Assembly: GCA_027627225.1 (NCBI GenBank)
Contig: CM051032.1
Coordinates: 61,316,137-61,380,136, forward strand
DNA length: 64,000 bases
Direction: 5' to 3'
Source of the DNA: Congeria kusceri
Taxonomy: Eukaryota; Mollusca; Bivalvia; Myida; Dreissenidae
A program made the translations under genes and the position numbers. This document shows, in pieces, positions 1 to 12,200 of this stretch; within the stretch, counting starts at the first letter, position 1, and each line of letters begins with the position of its first letter. The notes under the pieces were generated by a model. It was given only the letters and a program-made list of their open reading frames with translations. It did no database searches and was not told where the DNA came from.

Positions 1-1257
1 CTTAATGTAAGGTTCTTCATTTGTGAAAGTTTTAGCCAAATACGCCAAACAGTTAAAGAGGAGTGGAGTCCACAAAATTTTGGGAAGTATATATTTTATG
101 GTGAAAAAAAAATGACAAAAGGGCCATAATTCTGCCAAATTTGGTTGCAGCAAAAATTCCTTCTTTTATGATCACCTATGTGTTAAGGATCTTAGGCTGT
201 GAAAGTTTGAGCGAAATCTGCCAAGCAGTTAAAGAGGAGTCGAGTCCCTAAATTTTCGGGACGTACGTAAATGCGGACAAACGGACAAGTGCAATGCTTA
301 ATGCCTCACACTTTGTGGGAGCATAATTACTTATTTTTTGAGTGAAACTATTGTATCTGATACAGAAATGTTAAGCAGATACAACAGTTTCATGCTAAAC
401 CCTCACAACATAAACTTGTGGTACACAAGCTTAAATTAAATGTGTGGCGATTTGACATTCTGTTCAAATAGTGAAAGAAACATTGGGATTGAAGTGATAA
501 CTTGGCTATCCATTTTTGTGTATAAATCAAATATTTTATTGAATGAGATGAAAATAAATACAATGCACCATGTCATTAAAGAACAAACGTCATTAAATCA
601 AATTACCACAACACTCACGGCTAACAAGCCGTGTACAACAGCATTTCATTGACAGGAATAGTTTACATCTGTGCATCACAGCACAGCATAGTTAACAGTT
701 CCACAGTAAGCAAATTTTCGAGACATAAATGCATTTAGAGAATACTGGTTCAGTGTTTAATAAAGATAAGTATATTTAGCAAGGTTTTAGAAAATCTGAA
801 CAACAAGCCTCCGCAAGTCATTCATGTTTTTGTGCCGAGCAAATAAACTTATCTTAAATCAACACTTACCTATTATTCTATTAATCCCATCATTGTCTGT
901 TTTATTTTAAACATAAATGAAAAGGAAAATGCTAAATAACATGCAAAACTTAAAAACTATGTCTGGAAAAAAAGCTGTCATTAATATACTGAGCCTGTTT
1001 GCTTTATTCCACAGCATGGAACTACAACTAAGTTTTTCCCATGAGGTATTACATGTATTTCGTCAATGACGGCGTGATGATGGGATAAAGTAGTGTTTTC
1101 AGCAACCGCCTATGATATATATTATCACTCTATGCACACGGACCCTACATCTACATGATTCATAATACATCCACAATGTTAAGGCCATGAATATTAATTT
1201 TTTCGAAGTATATTGTGCATGCTTCAGATTTGAGATGCAATTTCATAAAAATCACCT
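1..1257. other. Repeat fragment, then sequence with no recognised gene
   Basis: Positions 1-330 are the tail of a dispersed repeat (GGCCATAATTCTGCCAAATT, ACGGACAAGTGCAATGC, closing GGGAGCATAATTA). From 331 to 1257 I see no exon, RNA or repeat I can support. Confidence 0.5.
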
Positions 1258-1485
1258 AAAAACGGGCGTACTGCATGTGCGTAAAGTGTGCAGTCCGCAC
1301 AGGCTAATCCAGGACGACACTTTCCACTTAAAGTGGATTTATGGTTAGAAGACACTTCATTGAAACAGAAAATATCATAAAAGCAGAAAGTGCCATCCCC
1401 GATTAGCCTGTGCGGATTGCACAGGCTAATCCGGGACAACACTTTACGCACATGCAGTACGCCCGGTTTTCCCACGATGCGCCTC
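1258..1485. mobile_element. Palindromic MITE, copy 1
   Basis: Non-autonomous foldback element of about 250 bp when complete. Its ends are inverted copies of GAGGCGCGTCGTGGGAAAAC, followed by CTTAATGCATGTGCGTAAAG. Each half carries a smaller hairpin (GGATTAGCCTGTGC paired with GCACAGGCTAATCC). In this copy the outer left terminus is degraded, while the right end (CCCACGATGCGCCTC) is good. Confidence 0.8.
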
Positions 1486-2063
1486 ATATTTCTTAATACT
1501 TCTTCGCCATGACTTGCATAAGACTCTCCTGTGGCTGTTGTCTGCATTTCACACTCTACAGGTCACTGAACTAAATGTAATTATGTACGCTTGTAGAGTT
1601 GTAGCATTTAAACAAGATAGTTAAAAACAACATTTAATGTTAACAAATCTCAAAAAAGGGCATGTAGTTGCCCTAAATAGCTCCAAAGTAGATATAACTT
1701 TACAGTGGCTAAACATTAAGTGGCAACTTTTTCGAGCCAGCAAAACCAATGTTCTTTCATGTTATATTTTCATTTATGGCTACATGAAATTTACTAATTG
1801 AATTATCAGCAAATGTCCAGATTTTGTTAAGATGACAATCAGAATGTACAGATTTAAGACTACAAAGGTAAAACATTGCTGATATGGAAATAATGTTTGA
1901 AATAATGCATGATGAACTTAATACAATAATATCATAATAAAATATCACGCTTCACCTTTGAAACAGTAACAATTTTAGAAGTGAAAGGTCATCATCTTGT
2001 ACCTTTTTGATCAAGACCCACAGAAAGAAACACCATCTTCTATGCCAGATTATTTTAATATTT

Positions 2064-2259
2064 GAGGCGCGTAATTGGAAAACCGAGCTTCATGCATGTG
2101 CGTAAAGTGTCGTCCTGATCAGCCTGAGCAGTCCACACAGGCTGATCATTATGACACTTCCGCTTTTATGGTATTTTCTGTTTCAAGTAAGTCTCTTCTA
2201 AACATAAATCCACTGTAGGCGGAAAGTGCCGTCCTGGATTAGCCTGTGGGGACTGCACA
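2064..2259. mobile_element. Palindromic MITE, copy 2, right end truncated
   Basis: Same family as the element at 1258-1485. It starts GAGGCGCG and stops abruptly after GGGGACTGCACA, losing the right terminal inverted repeat. Confidence 0.75.
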
Positions 2260-2407
2260 CTATGCTTCCCAAACAGATATTCTTAAACACAGTTATCAAA
2301 TAATAAATTTCATGTACAGGGCTTGCAGTAAGGTGAAAATTTTGGAAGTCCTGACTTCCATGTGTTGGATATTGGAAGCCCTGAGCATTTCAGACACAAA
2401 ATTAAAT

Positions 2408-2662
2408 GAGGCGCGTCGTGGGAAAACTGGTCTTAATGCACGTGCGTAAAGTGTCGTCCCGGATTAGCCTGTGCAGTCTGCACAATCCAGGACGGCCCTT
2501 TCCAGTACAGTGGATTTATGTTTAGAAGAGTTTTGACTGAAACAGAAAATACCACGAAAGCGGAAAGTGCCGTCCCGGATTAGCCTGTGCAGACTGAACA
2601 GGCTGATCCGGGACGATGCTTTACGCACATGCATTAAGTCCGGTTTTCCCACGACGCGCCTC
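2408..2662. mobile_element. Palindromic MITE, copy 3, both termini present
   Basis: Both ends read GAGGCGCGTCGTGGGAAAAC in inverted orientation. The left inner hairpin is partly deleted. It lies downstream of GET3. Confidence 0.85.
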
Positions 2663-2870
2663 AAATATAAAATTTATGCTTGTTTAAGGTCAGTTCTTTG
2701 TCATTAGGTGATTATATGCCAATTTATTCAGTAAGAGGCATATAAATTAAAATGAAACATTTGAAGAATAACTGGTTTTCTGAATTTCATCCTTACAATT
2801 TAGGACTTCCATGGTTCCAATTTTGGGAGTAAATTACTCCCAAACTTCTGTTAAATGCAAGCCTTGCATA

Positions 2871-2966
2871 TAGTGTCACTGTCCGTTACTCTGAATGTAG
2901 TCTTTTTATGGTGGGCAATAGGTGTCATATTTGATCCCGGTTGTATGGTTTCACTAAGAATTATAT
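2871..2966 (-). pseudogene. Degenerate duplicate of the GET3 terminal exon end
   Basis: The minus strand here repeats, with substitutions and small indels, the end of GET3 exon 8 and its 3' UTR at about 3064-3140. The shared run covers the TTAGTG-AACCATACAACC-GGATCA block and the following CACC/CCCACC-rich tail down to GACAGTG. The reading frame is broken in this copy. Further short pieces (CTTCCCAAAC and AACACAGTTATCAA near 2262-2305 versus 2999-3060) suggest the 3' UTR was duplicated more than once. Confidence 0.7.
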
Positions 2967-3101
2967 AAATCTTGTTAACTCTGTTTTCATATAGCTAGGC
3001 TTCCCAAACTCTCAGGTATAAATAATACTAATCGACATTCACAAACACAGTTATCAATGAAATAGTGTCAATGCCACTGTCCCTACGGTGGGCTATAGAT
3101 G

Positions 3102-3230
3102 TCACGTCTGATCCGGGTTGTATGGTTGCACTAAGAACTTGGAGAAGGCCTTTATTTTGTCCACTCCTCTCACTTCGTCCTGCTGCAGAGGTAGCTTGGT
3201 CACGTTGAAGTCTTCATACAGGTCTGCTAT
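3102..3230 (-). CDS. GET3: GET3 exon 8, terminal coding exon
   Basis: Codes for the last 42 residues, beginning [14 protein letters not shown] and ending QPYNPDQT, then TGA at 3104-3102. The acceptor is CTCACAG at 3231. The ending matches the conserved C-terminal ladder of the family (KLPL...EVRG). A degenerate second copy of its 3' end lies about 180 bp downstream. Confidence 0.9.
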   Translation of the reverse strand: MADLYEDFNVTKLPLQQDEVRGVDKIKAFSKFLVQPYNPDQT

Positions 3231-6200
3231 CTGTGAGGGACATCAACACATCAATGAGTGTTAAGCACATAACACTACAAATCAAATGTTGATAAGTAGA
3301 ATTTATTTTACCCGAGATTATGGGATGGAAACGAAAACCTCATATGTGTGTTCTTCTGCAAATCACAATAGTTCACTATAGCTAACAAGTTATGTTAATC
3401 ATTTATATCAGATAACAATGTTAAATGTCGGTATCTGATCTAACTATTTCTTATGAAACAGGTGGAGTGCTAGAAGATTGTCATGGATTCCTGATGTAAA
3501 TAATTAGACATATGTCATGGATACCTGATGTAAATATTTAGACATATGTCATGGATACCGGATGTAAATATTTAGACATATGTCATGGATACCTGATGTC
3601 AATATTTAGATATATGTCATGGATACCTGATCTAAGTATTTTTTCTGTATTCTGTGCCGAGATATGCACATCTTGCAGGGCTCCTCGCCCTTGGCCAGAA
3701 AGAGCAGCTGGTTGACCACGATGTTGTGTGTGTCGATACCAAACTGCATGAGTTGCTGAACCAGCCGCTCTGTCTCGTACAGTGACAAGAACTCTGCTAT
3801 ACACACACATATAAATGTGGTTTGGTCCTGTAATTGAATACATGCTGGTATTCACATCCAAAATTCATCCTGCCTTTGATATAATTTATATAAGAATGCC
3901 CACATTTAAACACAACATTGTTTGGTTAAGCAGTAGCAAACATGCATGATATTTACATTAAAACAAGTGAAAATTTAGTTTGTTCAGAATGTGATAGAAT
4001 ATAAATAAACCGGCTCACATGCATTTACAAGTTTGATTTGGTCCTTCAATAGCATGATTTCTGTATGCATCATTCATGCGTAGATAGCAAACTGGATTTG
4101 TTCCCTTTTAAACCCATGAAAAAATATATACTAAAGGTGGTTTTCTTGTTTCCTTTAAACAAAACTAAGAAAGTGCATACTAATTCTAAAATATGGATAA
4201 AATGTTGAATAATATATTACCATTAAACTGATGAATTTTGAGTTTATTCAGAATAAATTGTTATTCTTTATTAATTTCAATTGTTTGATCGACCAGCTGT
4301 TTGCAATATAAATTTTATTTACATAATAGAATAATTATAGAGTTAACAGACCGTTAGCTGATTTGGCTGTTACAGCTAAGAGCAAAAGGACCCTATCATC
4401 ATATTTACCGTACCGGGTTTTTGAACTGCTCGTTGACCTGTCTGATAGTGTTCATCATGTCGTCCAACTTGCCAGACATGTCCTCCGCATTCATATCCGC
4501 CATACCCATCATGTTGCCCATCTGGGGACAGGAAACAACAGAAAGATATGTGAATGTGTGAACTTAAATATATAGGTGGGATGTCATGGGAAAACCGGAC
4601 AGTCCGCACAGGCTGATCCGGGACGACACTTTTCACTTATGGTATTTTCTGTTTCAAGAAAGTCTTCTAAAGATAAATCCACTGTAGGCGAAAAGTGCCA
4701 TCCTGGATTAGCCTGTGCGGACTTCACAGGCTGATCCGGGACAACACTTTACGCATGTGCATTAAGGCCGGTTTTCCCACGACACCCCTTATAAATAGAT
4801 TCCTAGGTTGATGCTAAAAAATCAATAGTAACAAAATTGTTGAATCATGCAAAAATACCTGTCATTTTGAATAGTTTACCCAGAAAATATGCATCTTTTT
4901 TTTATAATATCAGAATTTCTGGTAACTACAAGCAATGGAAATCATAATTTATCATCATGAAAAACAACAGAAACAATGGACATGCCATTTTGAACTTGAT
5001 ACATCTATAAAGTATGATTCGAAACACCTAAACATAGTCAACAGATTCACTGACTCCAAACATTCTAAAAATTAAGTTTTAACCTAACATTCCTGCCAAA
5101 TGCTTACAGAAAAATATGTTTAGCAGCTTGTATGTTCATACAGCCTCGTATGCAAGCTTCCTTTCAACCAAGACAGCACATCCGTGCTATTCAAGGGCTA
5201 CTACCTGTGATATAAAGGGTCCAACTTGATTCTTCAGCCTGAGGAGTTTTCCCAGCCCCTTTTCTGCAACCGTCGGGAAGGAAAGGAGGCGCAGGGTGTG
5301 ACCAGTGGGCGCCGTGTCAAACACAACCACAGAGAAGTTCATAGTCTTCACCAGCCTGAAAAACGAAGACAGCAAAGATATTTTGTCAGGATTATAGAAA
5401 ACTTTAAGGGATAAAGTAGTGCATATTTTACAAGTACATCTGAGCAAGTTTCGTAGTCGAAGAAAAGTGGTAATAGATATACTGGTGTATAAATAATGCA
5501 TTGTAAACCTTTAATGAAAATTATATTAAATTACATTCGTACAGTAAGTAATAATTATTAATACCAAGCTAGTGTGAATGAAGTAATGTTAAAATACATT
5601 AGACGTGTCGTGGGAAAACCAGGCTTAATGCATGTGCGTAAAGTGTCGTCCTGGATAAGCCTGTGCACTGAGCACGGTGGATTTATGTTTAGAAGACACT
5701 TCCTTGAAACAGAAAATACCATAAAAGCGGAAAGTGTCATCCCGGATCAGCCTGTAGAGACTGCACATTCTAATCCAGGACAACACTTTACGCGCATGCA
5801 TTAAGCCCCGTCTTCCCATGACACGCCACATATTATCAAAGTATAGCGGTTGTAAAAATTTATATTCAGCAAAAACAAAAATCAAAATACAATATCTAAA
5901 ATGTGACTAAAAATAAACACCTTTAAACATATCACTAGATACATGTGCATTGTCCCATAAGCGCCAGTGCTTATTAGACTGTCAGAACATACCACCTTCA
6001 GGTAGTACCTGTACTTACTTCATAACCTCTGCAAAACTCATGGCCTCATCGATTCCTGGGAACGCTCCAAGAAGCTCCTGTGCAACCTGCTTGCCCATCG
6101 ACATCATATCTGGATCCCATCATTAGAGAAAATAAATATCATTATTTGACAATAGTTAATACTGGTGAGCTTATTAATTTGGCTTTGAAATATTGAATTT

Positions 6201-9200
6201 GAATACAACATTGGTTTTATATAAAAAAATTAATGAAAATATCATTAAAACAAGAGGGCCCTAGGACGCTCACCTGAGACCTTGAAACCCGATTGGAATT
6301 TGCATCCCTGAGGCGTGGCTTATTTTTATCCCAGGGGCATAATATGAACAATCTTGAACAAACCTCTGGGCCTTGCGGTTTTAGGTAAAGATTTTTAAAG
6401 CAACTTTGCTATTTTAGTCTATATATAGCATATGACCCATCGAGGTGTGGTGAGATTTGACACCAGGGGCATAATTTGAACAATCTTTGGAGAGGACCAC
6501 TATGCAATGTAACATATTAAATATAGGAAAGCTGTGGGCCTGCCGTTTCAGAGGAGAAGATTTTCAAAGTCATTTTGTTATTTAAGTCTATATGAACCAT
6601 GTGACCCCCGCGGCGTGACCAGATTTGACCCCAGAGGCATAATTTGAACAGTATTTGTAGAGGACCACTTTATGGATGTCATATACCAAATATGAAACCT
6701 CTAGGCATTGTGGTTTCAGAGGAGAAGAATTTGAAAGTGTTTTTGCTATTTAAGTCTATATAAACCATGTGACCCCTGGGGTGTGGTCAGTTTTGACCCA
6801 TGGGGCATAATTTGAACATTCTTTGTAGAGGACCACTTGAGGATGTTACATACCAAATACGAAACCTCTGGGCCTTGTGGTTTCAGAGAAGATTTTTAAA
6901 GTCATTTTGCTATATATTCTATATAAACCATGTGAATCCCCGGGCGTGGCCAGTTTTGACCCCAGGGGCATCATTTGAACACTCTTTGTAGAGGACCACT
7001 ATAGAATGTTACATACCAAATATAAAACCTCTGGACCCTGCAGTTTTAGAGATTTTTAAAGTTTACACTTATTAAATCTATTTTTAGCTCAGGTGACCTA
7101 CATATGCAGCGGACCGTAAAACTTTGAAAGAGGGTCACCTAATGATAATTCCTGTGAAGTTTGGTGAAAATCTGCCAAGTGGTTTAGGAGGAGATGTTGT
7201 TTGAATGAAAAGTTGACTACACACACACGACGGACAACGGGCTATCACAAAAGCTCACCATGAGCACTTTGTGCTCAGGTGAGCTAAAAATGCATGAGCT
7301 GATGTTATATGTTAATTTAATACCACGATACATATATCAAACAAACTTAAATACAGCAGTTAATATCAGTGACTACATGCAGCATACCGGTAGTTTGGTT
7401 TAGGACACTGAACCTGGCTCAACCAGTAATTACTTTCTGACAAGTGCAAAAAGAAACAAACTCTGGGTCTAAATTGTACATCAATTAGACTGAATACAAA
7501 TATCAATATTATCGATTTAAGTGATATGCTACAGTCAGATAAAAAACATTTATCCCATCGTCACGACTGCACTGACGAAATAACACCCCGTGGGATAACT
7601 TAGCTGTATTCCACCTTGTTGAATACAGCAAACACGCCCATTATAATGACGTCGTATTGTTTATTTTCGTGATGTCACTTGAAGTTTTTCGTGTTATTCA
7701 GCGATTTTCTTTCGTTTAATTTCAAAATAAAGACAGAATATGATGGGATAAATAGAATACCAGGTAACTAAGTGTTGAATACAGATGTTTATTTGCTAGG
7801 CATCTCTATATCTACATGACCTTCAACTAATGTTTGGTGTGGTACAATAATAAACAGCTGAACAATCTCCCTATACTTAATAATAGATTTTTGTCAGGTA
7901 ATGAAATGAGAAGAATGTGTCAACCAATTACTATGCATCACACCATCATGGAACTGTTACCTTGTTCAAAGTACTCATCTGGCAGCTCAGAAATCCCTAG
8001 ATTGGGGTCTATCTCCTGAAAATGTAAACAATCCTTTGATGGTAGCTGCAATACCAGTAAATAAAGTCTAGTGAAATATAACAAATACTACTCATCACAT
8101 ATTAAGCTAAAATATTTACTATTTTAACACATAAGAAAAGATGTCCTTTTAAACTTGTGCATTTTTATCTTGATTGTGTAACAACACATTTTAATGTGTC
8201 ATATGCAAAAAAATATTAAGTCATACAAGAACAGTGTAGTAAAGAATGCATTTTATATGTCATTGTCCTTTGACATATCTCACAATATTTATGCAACATG
8301 GCTCATCCAGATTAAAGCACACAGTGGAAAAATGTAATAACATACACACCACATATGAGTAATTCATGATCCAAAATACTTGTCAAAGAAACAATAAATT
8401 TCTAAAAGGCATAATATATACTTAAAAAAGATGCACAACGCTTAAATATTTCATTTTGCACAATACTTATATGCATTTCATTTTGTATCTTAACAATTAC
8501 TTTAATACTTAAAACACGGTCTTTGATGATTATATCCTCACCATGGCATGCAGGTTATCAAACCCTTTTACAAGTGTTGGGATCTTTGAGAACTTTTGAT
8601 TGAATGCATCTGAAATGTTGTGGGCAGGATCTGTGGAAATAATCAGCACTGACTCGCGAACCTGGGACAGCAGAACGGCCAAACTGCAGCTGAAAAAACC
8701 ACAACACTGATGTCATAACCAATAGGACTTACGGTAGTAAACTACTAGCTTTGTGTGCAGAATGAAGCGTACCATTGCCAAAGCGTATCACTACCGAAGC
8801 GTACCAATTTAGGGTGAAGTGTACCACTCCTTCATAGATGCGTTTTAACAACAATTAGTTCACGCACTACTGATAAGGTGTGATAAACTCCATCTGATAC
8901 TTGGACGTTGGTGTATAGTTTAGAAAATGTCTGAAAATGTCAGGGATTTATTTTTATGTTGATTTTCAGTAATTGAAATAAAACCAGACATTCAGTTTTT
9001 AACTATTGAAATTTAATAACTCTTTTTAACCAAATTTTTTAAAATTTAGTTAAAACTTTTCGATTCCGCTCTTTTACTTGAAAACGGATTGAGCTATTGT
9101 AATGAAACTTCATACATAGATACCTTATAGCGAGACCTCACTTGGGATGGCATATGAAGTGGGTGGGGTCAAGGTCAAGGTCGCTGTTACTAAAAATAGA

Positions 9201-12200
9201 ACAACGATTCCGCTCAGAATCTTAAGAACGCATTGAGATATTTTAATGAAAATTAACACATAGATACCTTATATCGAGACCCCGCTTGGGATTGCACATG
9301 GGGTGGGTGGAGTCAAGGTCACTGTTACTAAAAAAAGTAAAAATGTTTCCACTCAAAAACACATTGAGATATTGTAATGAAACTTCATACAAAGATACCG
9401 TATATCAAGACCTCACTTGGGATTGCGTATGCGGTGGGTGGGGTCAAGGTCAACATAACTAAAAATAGAAAAACGGTTTACGCTCAATAACTTGAGAATA
9501 CATAGAGATATTTTGGTGAAACTTCATACATAGATACCTTATAATGAGACCTTGCTTGAGATTGCATATAGGGTGGGTGGGGTCAAAGTCTAGGTCACCG
9601 TTACTAAAAATAAAAAATGGTTTCCGCTCCATAACTTGAGAACGCATCGAGATATTTTGGTAAAACTTTGGTAAACCGTTACTAAAAATAAAAGACAAGA
9701 AGGCCATGATGGCCCACAGCGCTCACCTGCAAACTAGTACAGATGAAGACCATACTGTTATGACAGGTTTGAAAATTAAGGTATTTGAACAATATGCAAA
9801 GGGGGAGAGGATCAATTTTGGTTTAAAACATCGGTTAGTGCAATGGGCTAACTAAATTACGAGTTGGCTAGTGGATGTGCGTTTTTTTTCCTAACGGTTC
9901 TCAAATCATTTTTTTTGATATTCTTACCTGACCCTTTTTCATTAAGTCAGCCACAATTCTGGAAAATGCAGAAACAGTACATTTTGATGCTTTTTTCGCA
10001 GACAGTTTTGGAGAACTAGTTGCAATGCGATGATTACGATGGCTGTGCTTTAATGTCAAGTTTTGCTTTTTCTTTGAAAATTTTCTGTCCAATGATAATA
10101 AATGATGTTAATGCAGGCTATGAAGCCATCAATGTTGAATGTAGAAATAACTGCATGCAAGGTTTGCAACTGTTGGAAATCAAATTTTATCAATTAATTT
10201 TTATGGTCATACACAAACTGTGTACGTTGGTCAATATTGAATCAAAAATTGTGTGTGCAAGCCAATCATTGATAACTTGTTGATGTTTTTTCCAAACACC
10301 AGGGGCAATAACTCTTGTGTTTCTGGCCCGATATTGCTGCAGCTTATATTCCACTTCACCAGGCTGTAGTCTTATGGTCATAGACAAACTGTGCAAGATT
10401 GGTGAAGATCGGATGAACAAGAGCTGTCAGAGGACAGCGCGCTCGACTATTCGAAGTATTTCATTTGGTACGTATTTTGGATAGTGGAAGGGGCATAAAT
10501 TTGTTAAAATACAAAACTTTTAAGTAAAGCCGTGTATAGTTTATACATTTTTGGAACAAAAACTTTAACAACAAAGTCTATGTAAAAAGTGGGCTAACTC
10601 TGTCAAACACGATCTGCTGAGATCTGATGGTCATACACAAACTGTGAAAATTTGGTTAAGATTGGATGGAAAATAAACTCTAAACGTTGGAAAAAGGCAT
10701 TTTTGCACTTTTTTGGCATGAAAAAGGGACAATAACTCTAGTGTTACTGGAGTGATCTGACCCAATAACAATCCTATCCGAGATTTTATGGTCATACATA
10801 AACTGTGCAAGTTTGGTTAAGATTGGCTAAAAAGTGAAGTCTCCAGCATGAGAACGAACCCAACTGTTTTAATGAAACTTCATACATTAGATATCATATA
10901 TCTAGAGTTTTCTAGACCTCGCTTGGGATTGCGTATGGGGTAGGTGGAGTCAAGGTCACCATTACTTTTATTTTTGTGCTGACTTTAATGGATTTCATTA
11001 AAAAAATTTGGTTTTCATTTCTTGTTTATATAATGCATGCCTGTCAGGTAAGGTATTAAATTTGTGCTTTAATTGCAAAATTACATTGAAATAATATTAA
11101 AATTTTAAAACGCTCAGCTAAACTGTGAAATGGTCATATTAATATATATTTTTTATTTCCAGTTGTTCAACATTTATTTCTGATATATTAATATGGACAT
11201 TAAAATGTATTTTTATTTTATAAATGACCAGGATGCAGAGCAACAGATTCAGTCAGAATTGGGTATTACCCCATCATATTTTAAATAATTGAGTACTAAA
11301 AAAATATTAGAGTACTCAAAATTCTGTTACCCCATTAGAACAAAAATAATTGAGTATTAGACAAAGTTTTTATCCAAATTGAGTAAACCAACCACAATGT
11401 ACGCAAAAGGTGTGAGTTTTCTTTACTATAACGCATGAACTTAACCATTTCTCTTTTCACAACACTAAATCTGCATATTGTTCTCAACACATAACTAAAC
11501 TCTGGATAAATTCTGAAAATATTTAATTTTGTTCGTTAAATAATGCTAACAGTTTTCAAGGGGAAGTCTGATTACTAGACCCAATTTTGACACTATATAA
11601 AACACTGCCACATAACATTTACATTGATAAATTGTATTAATCTTGTCATTTTTGCCTCTGTGTTTTTGTGGGCTAAGTGACGTGGGAAACGATCCATTAT
11701 GCTATTACCCAGGTGTGTCCCAAATTCGATGTTACCACAATTTGACAATGGGTTGATATTACTTAGGAGATTTAATGCCAATGATACAAAATCTAACTGA
11801 ATATTTCCACAGGTGGTTAGCTATGATGATAATTTGTGAACACATCATTTCATTGACAAATAATCAAGAAATGATAGGTACATATAACATACTCCTTTAG
11901 TCAATCACTTTATGCACCGAGTTTGCTGTTTTTGGGTATTTGGTATTTTAATGGAGTTTTGTTACTCATCAAATATATAATTAATTGCGTAATTGCGTAA
12001 ATGGGATTTCAGAATTGCGTATTTACGCAAATACGCGCCTTATCTGTTGCTCTGAGGGTGCATTATATTATTTCATGTACAGTCTTTGGACTATATACGT
12101 TGTACAGGGGTGGTAGGCTCTGTCCTGGTATGCTTTGTCCGACCTTCTTTGCTTTCTGTTGTCTCAATGAGTCTCAATAGACTTTATAATTTTTCCCAAT

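Noticed and set aside
440..652. Open frame of 70 codons near the window start
   Set aside because: No family resemblance, no splice or promoter signal, AT-rich composition.
5574..5885. Open frames on both strands at 5574-5885 and similar ones at 1224-1547, 2464-2664, 48506-48697 and 53242-53448
   Set aside because: All are translations of the palindromic MITE; the recurring [16 protein letters not shown] peptide is the terminal repeat read through.
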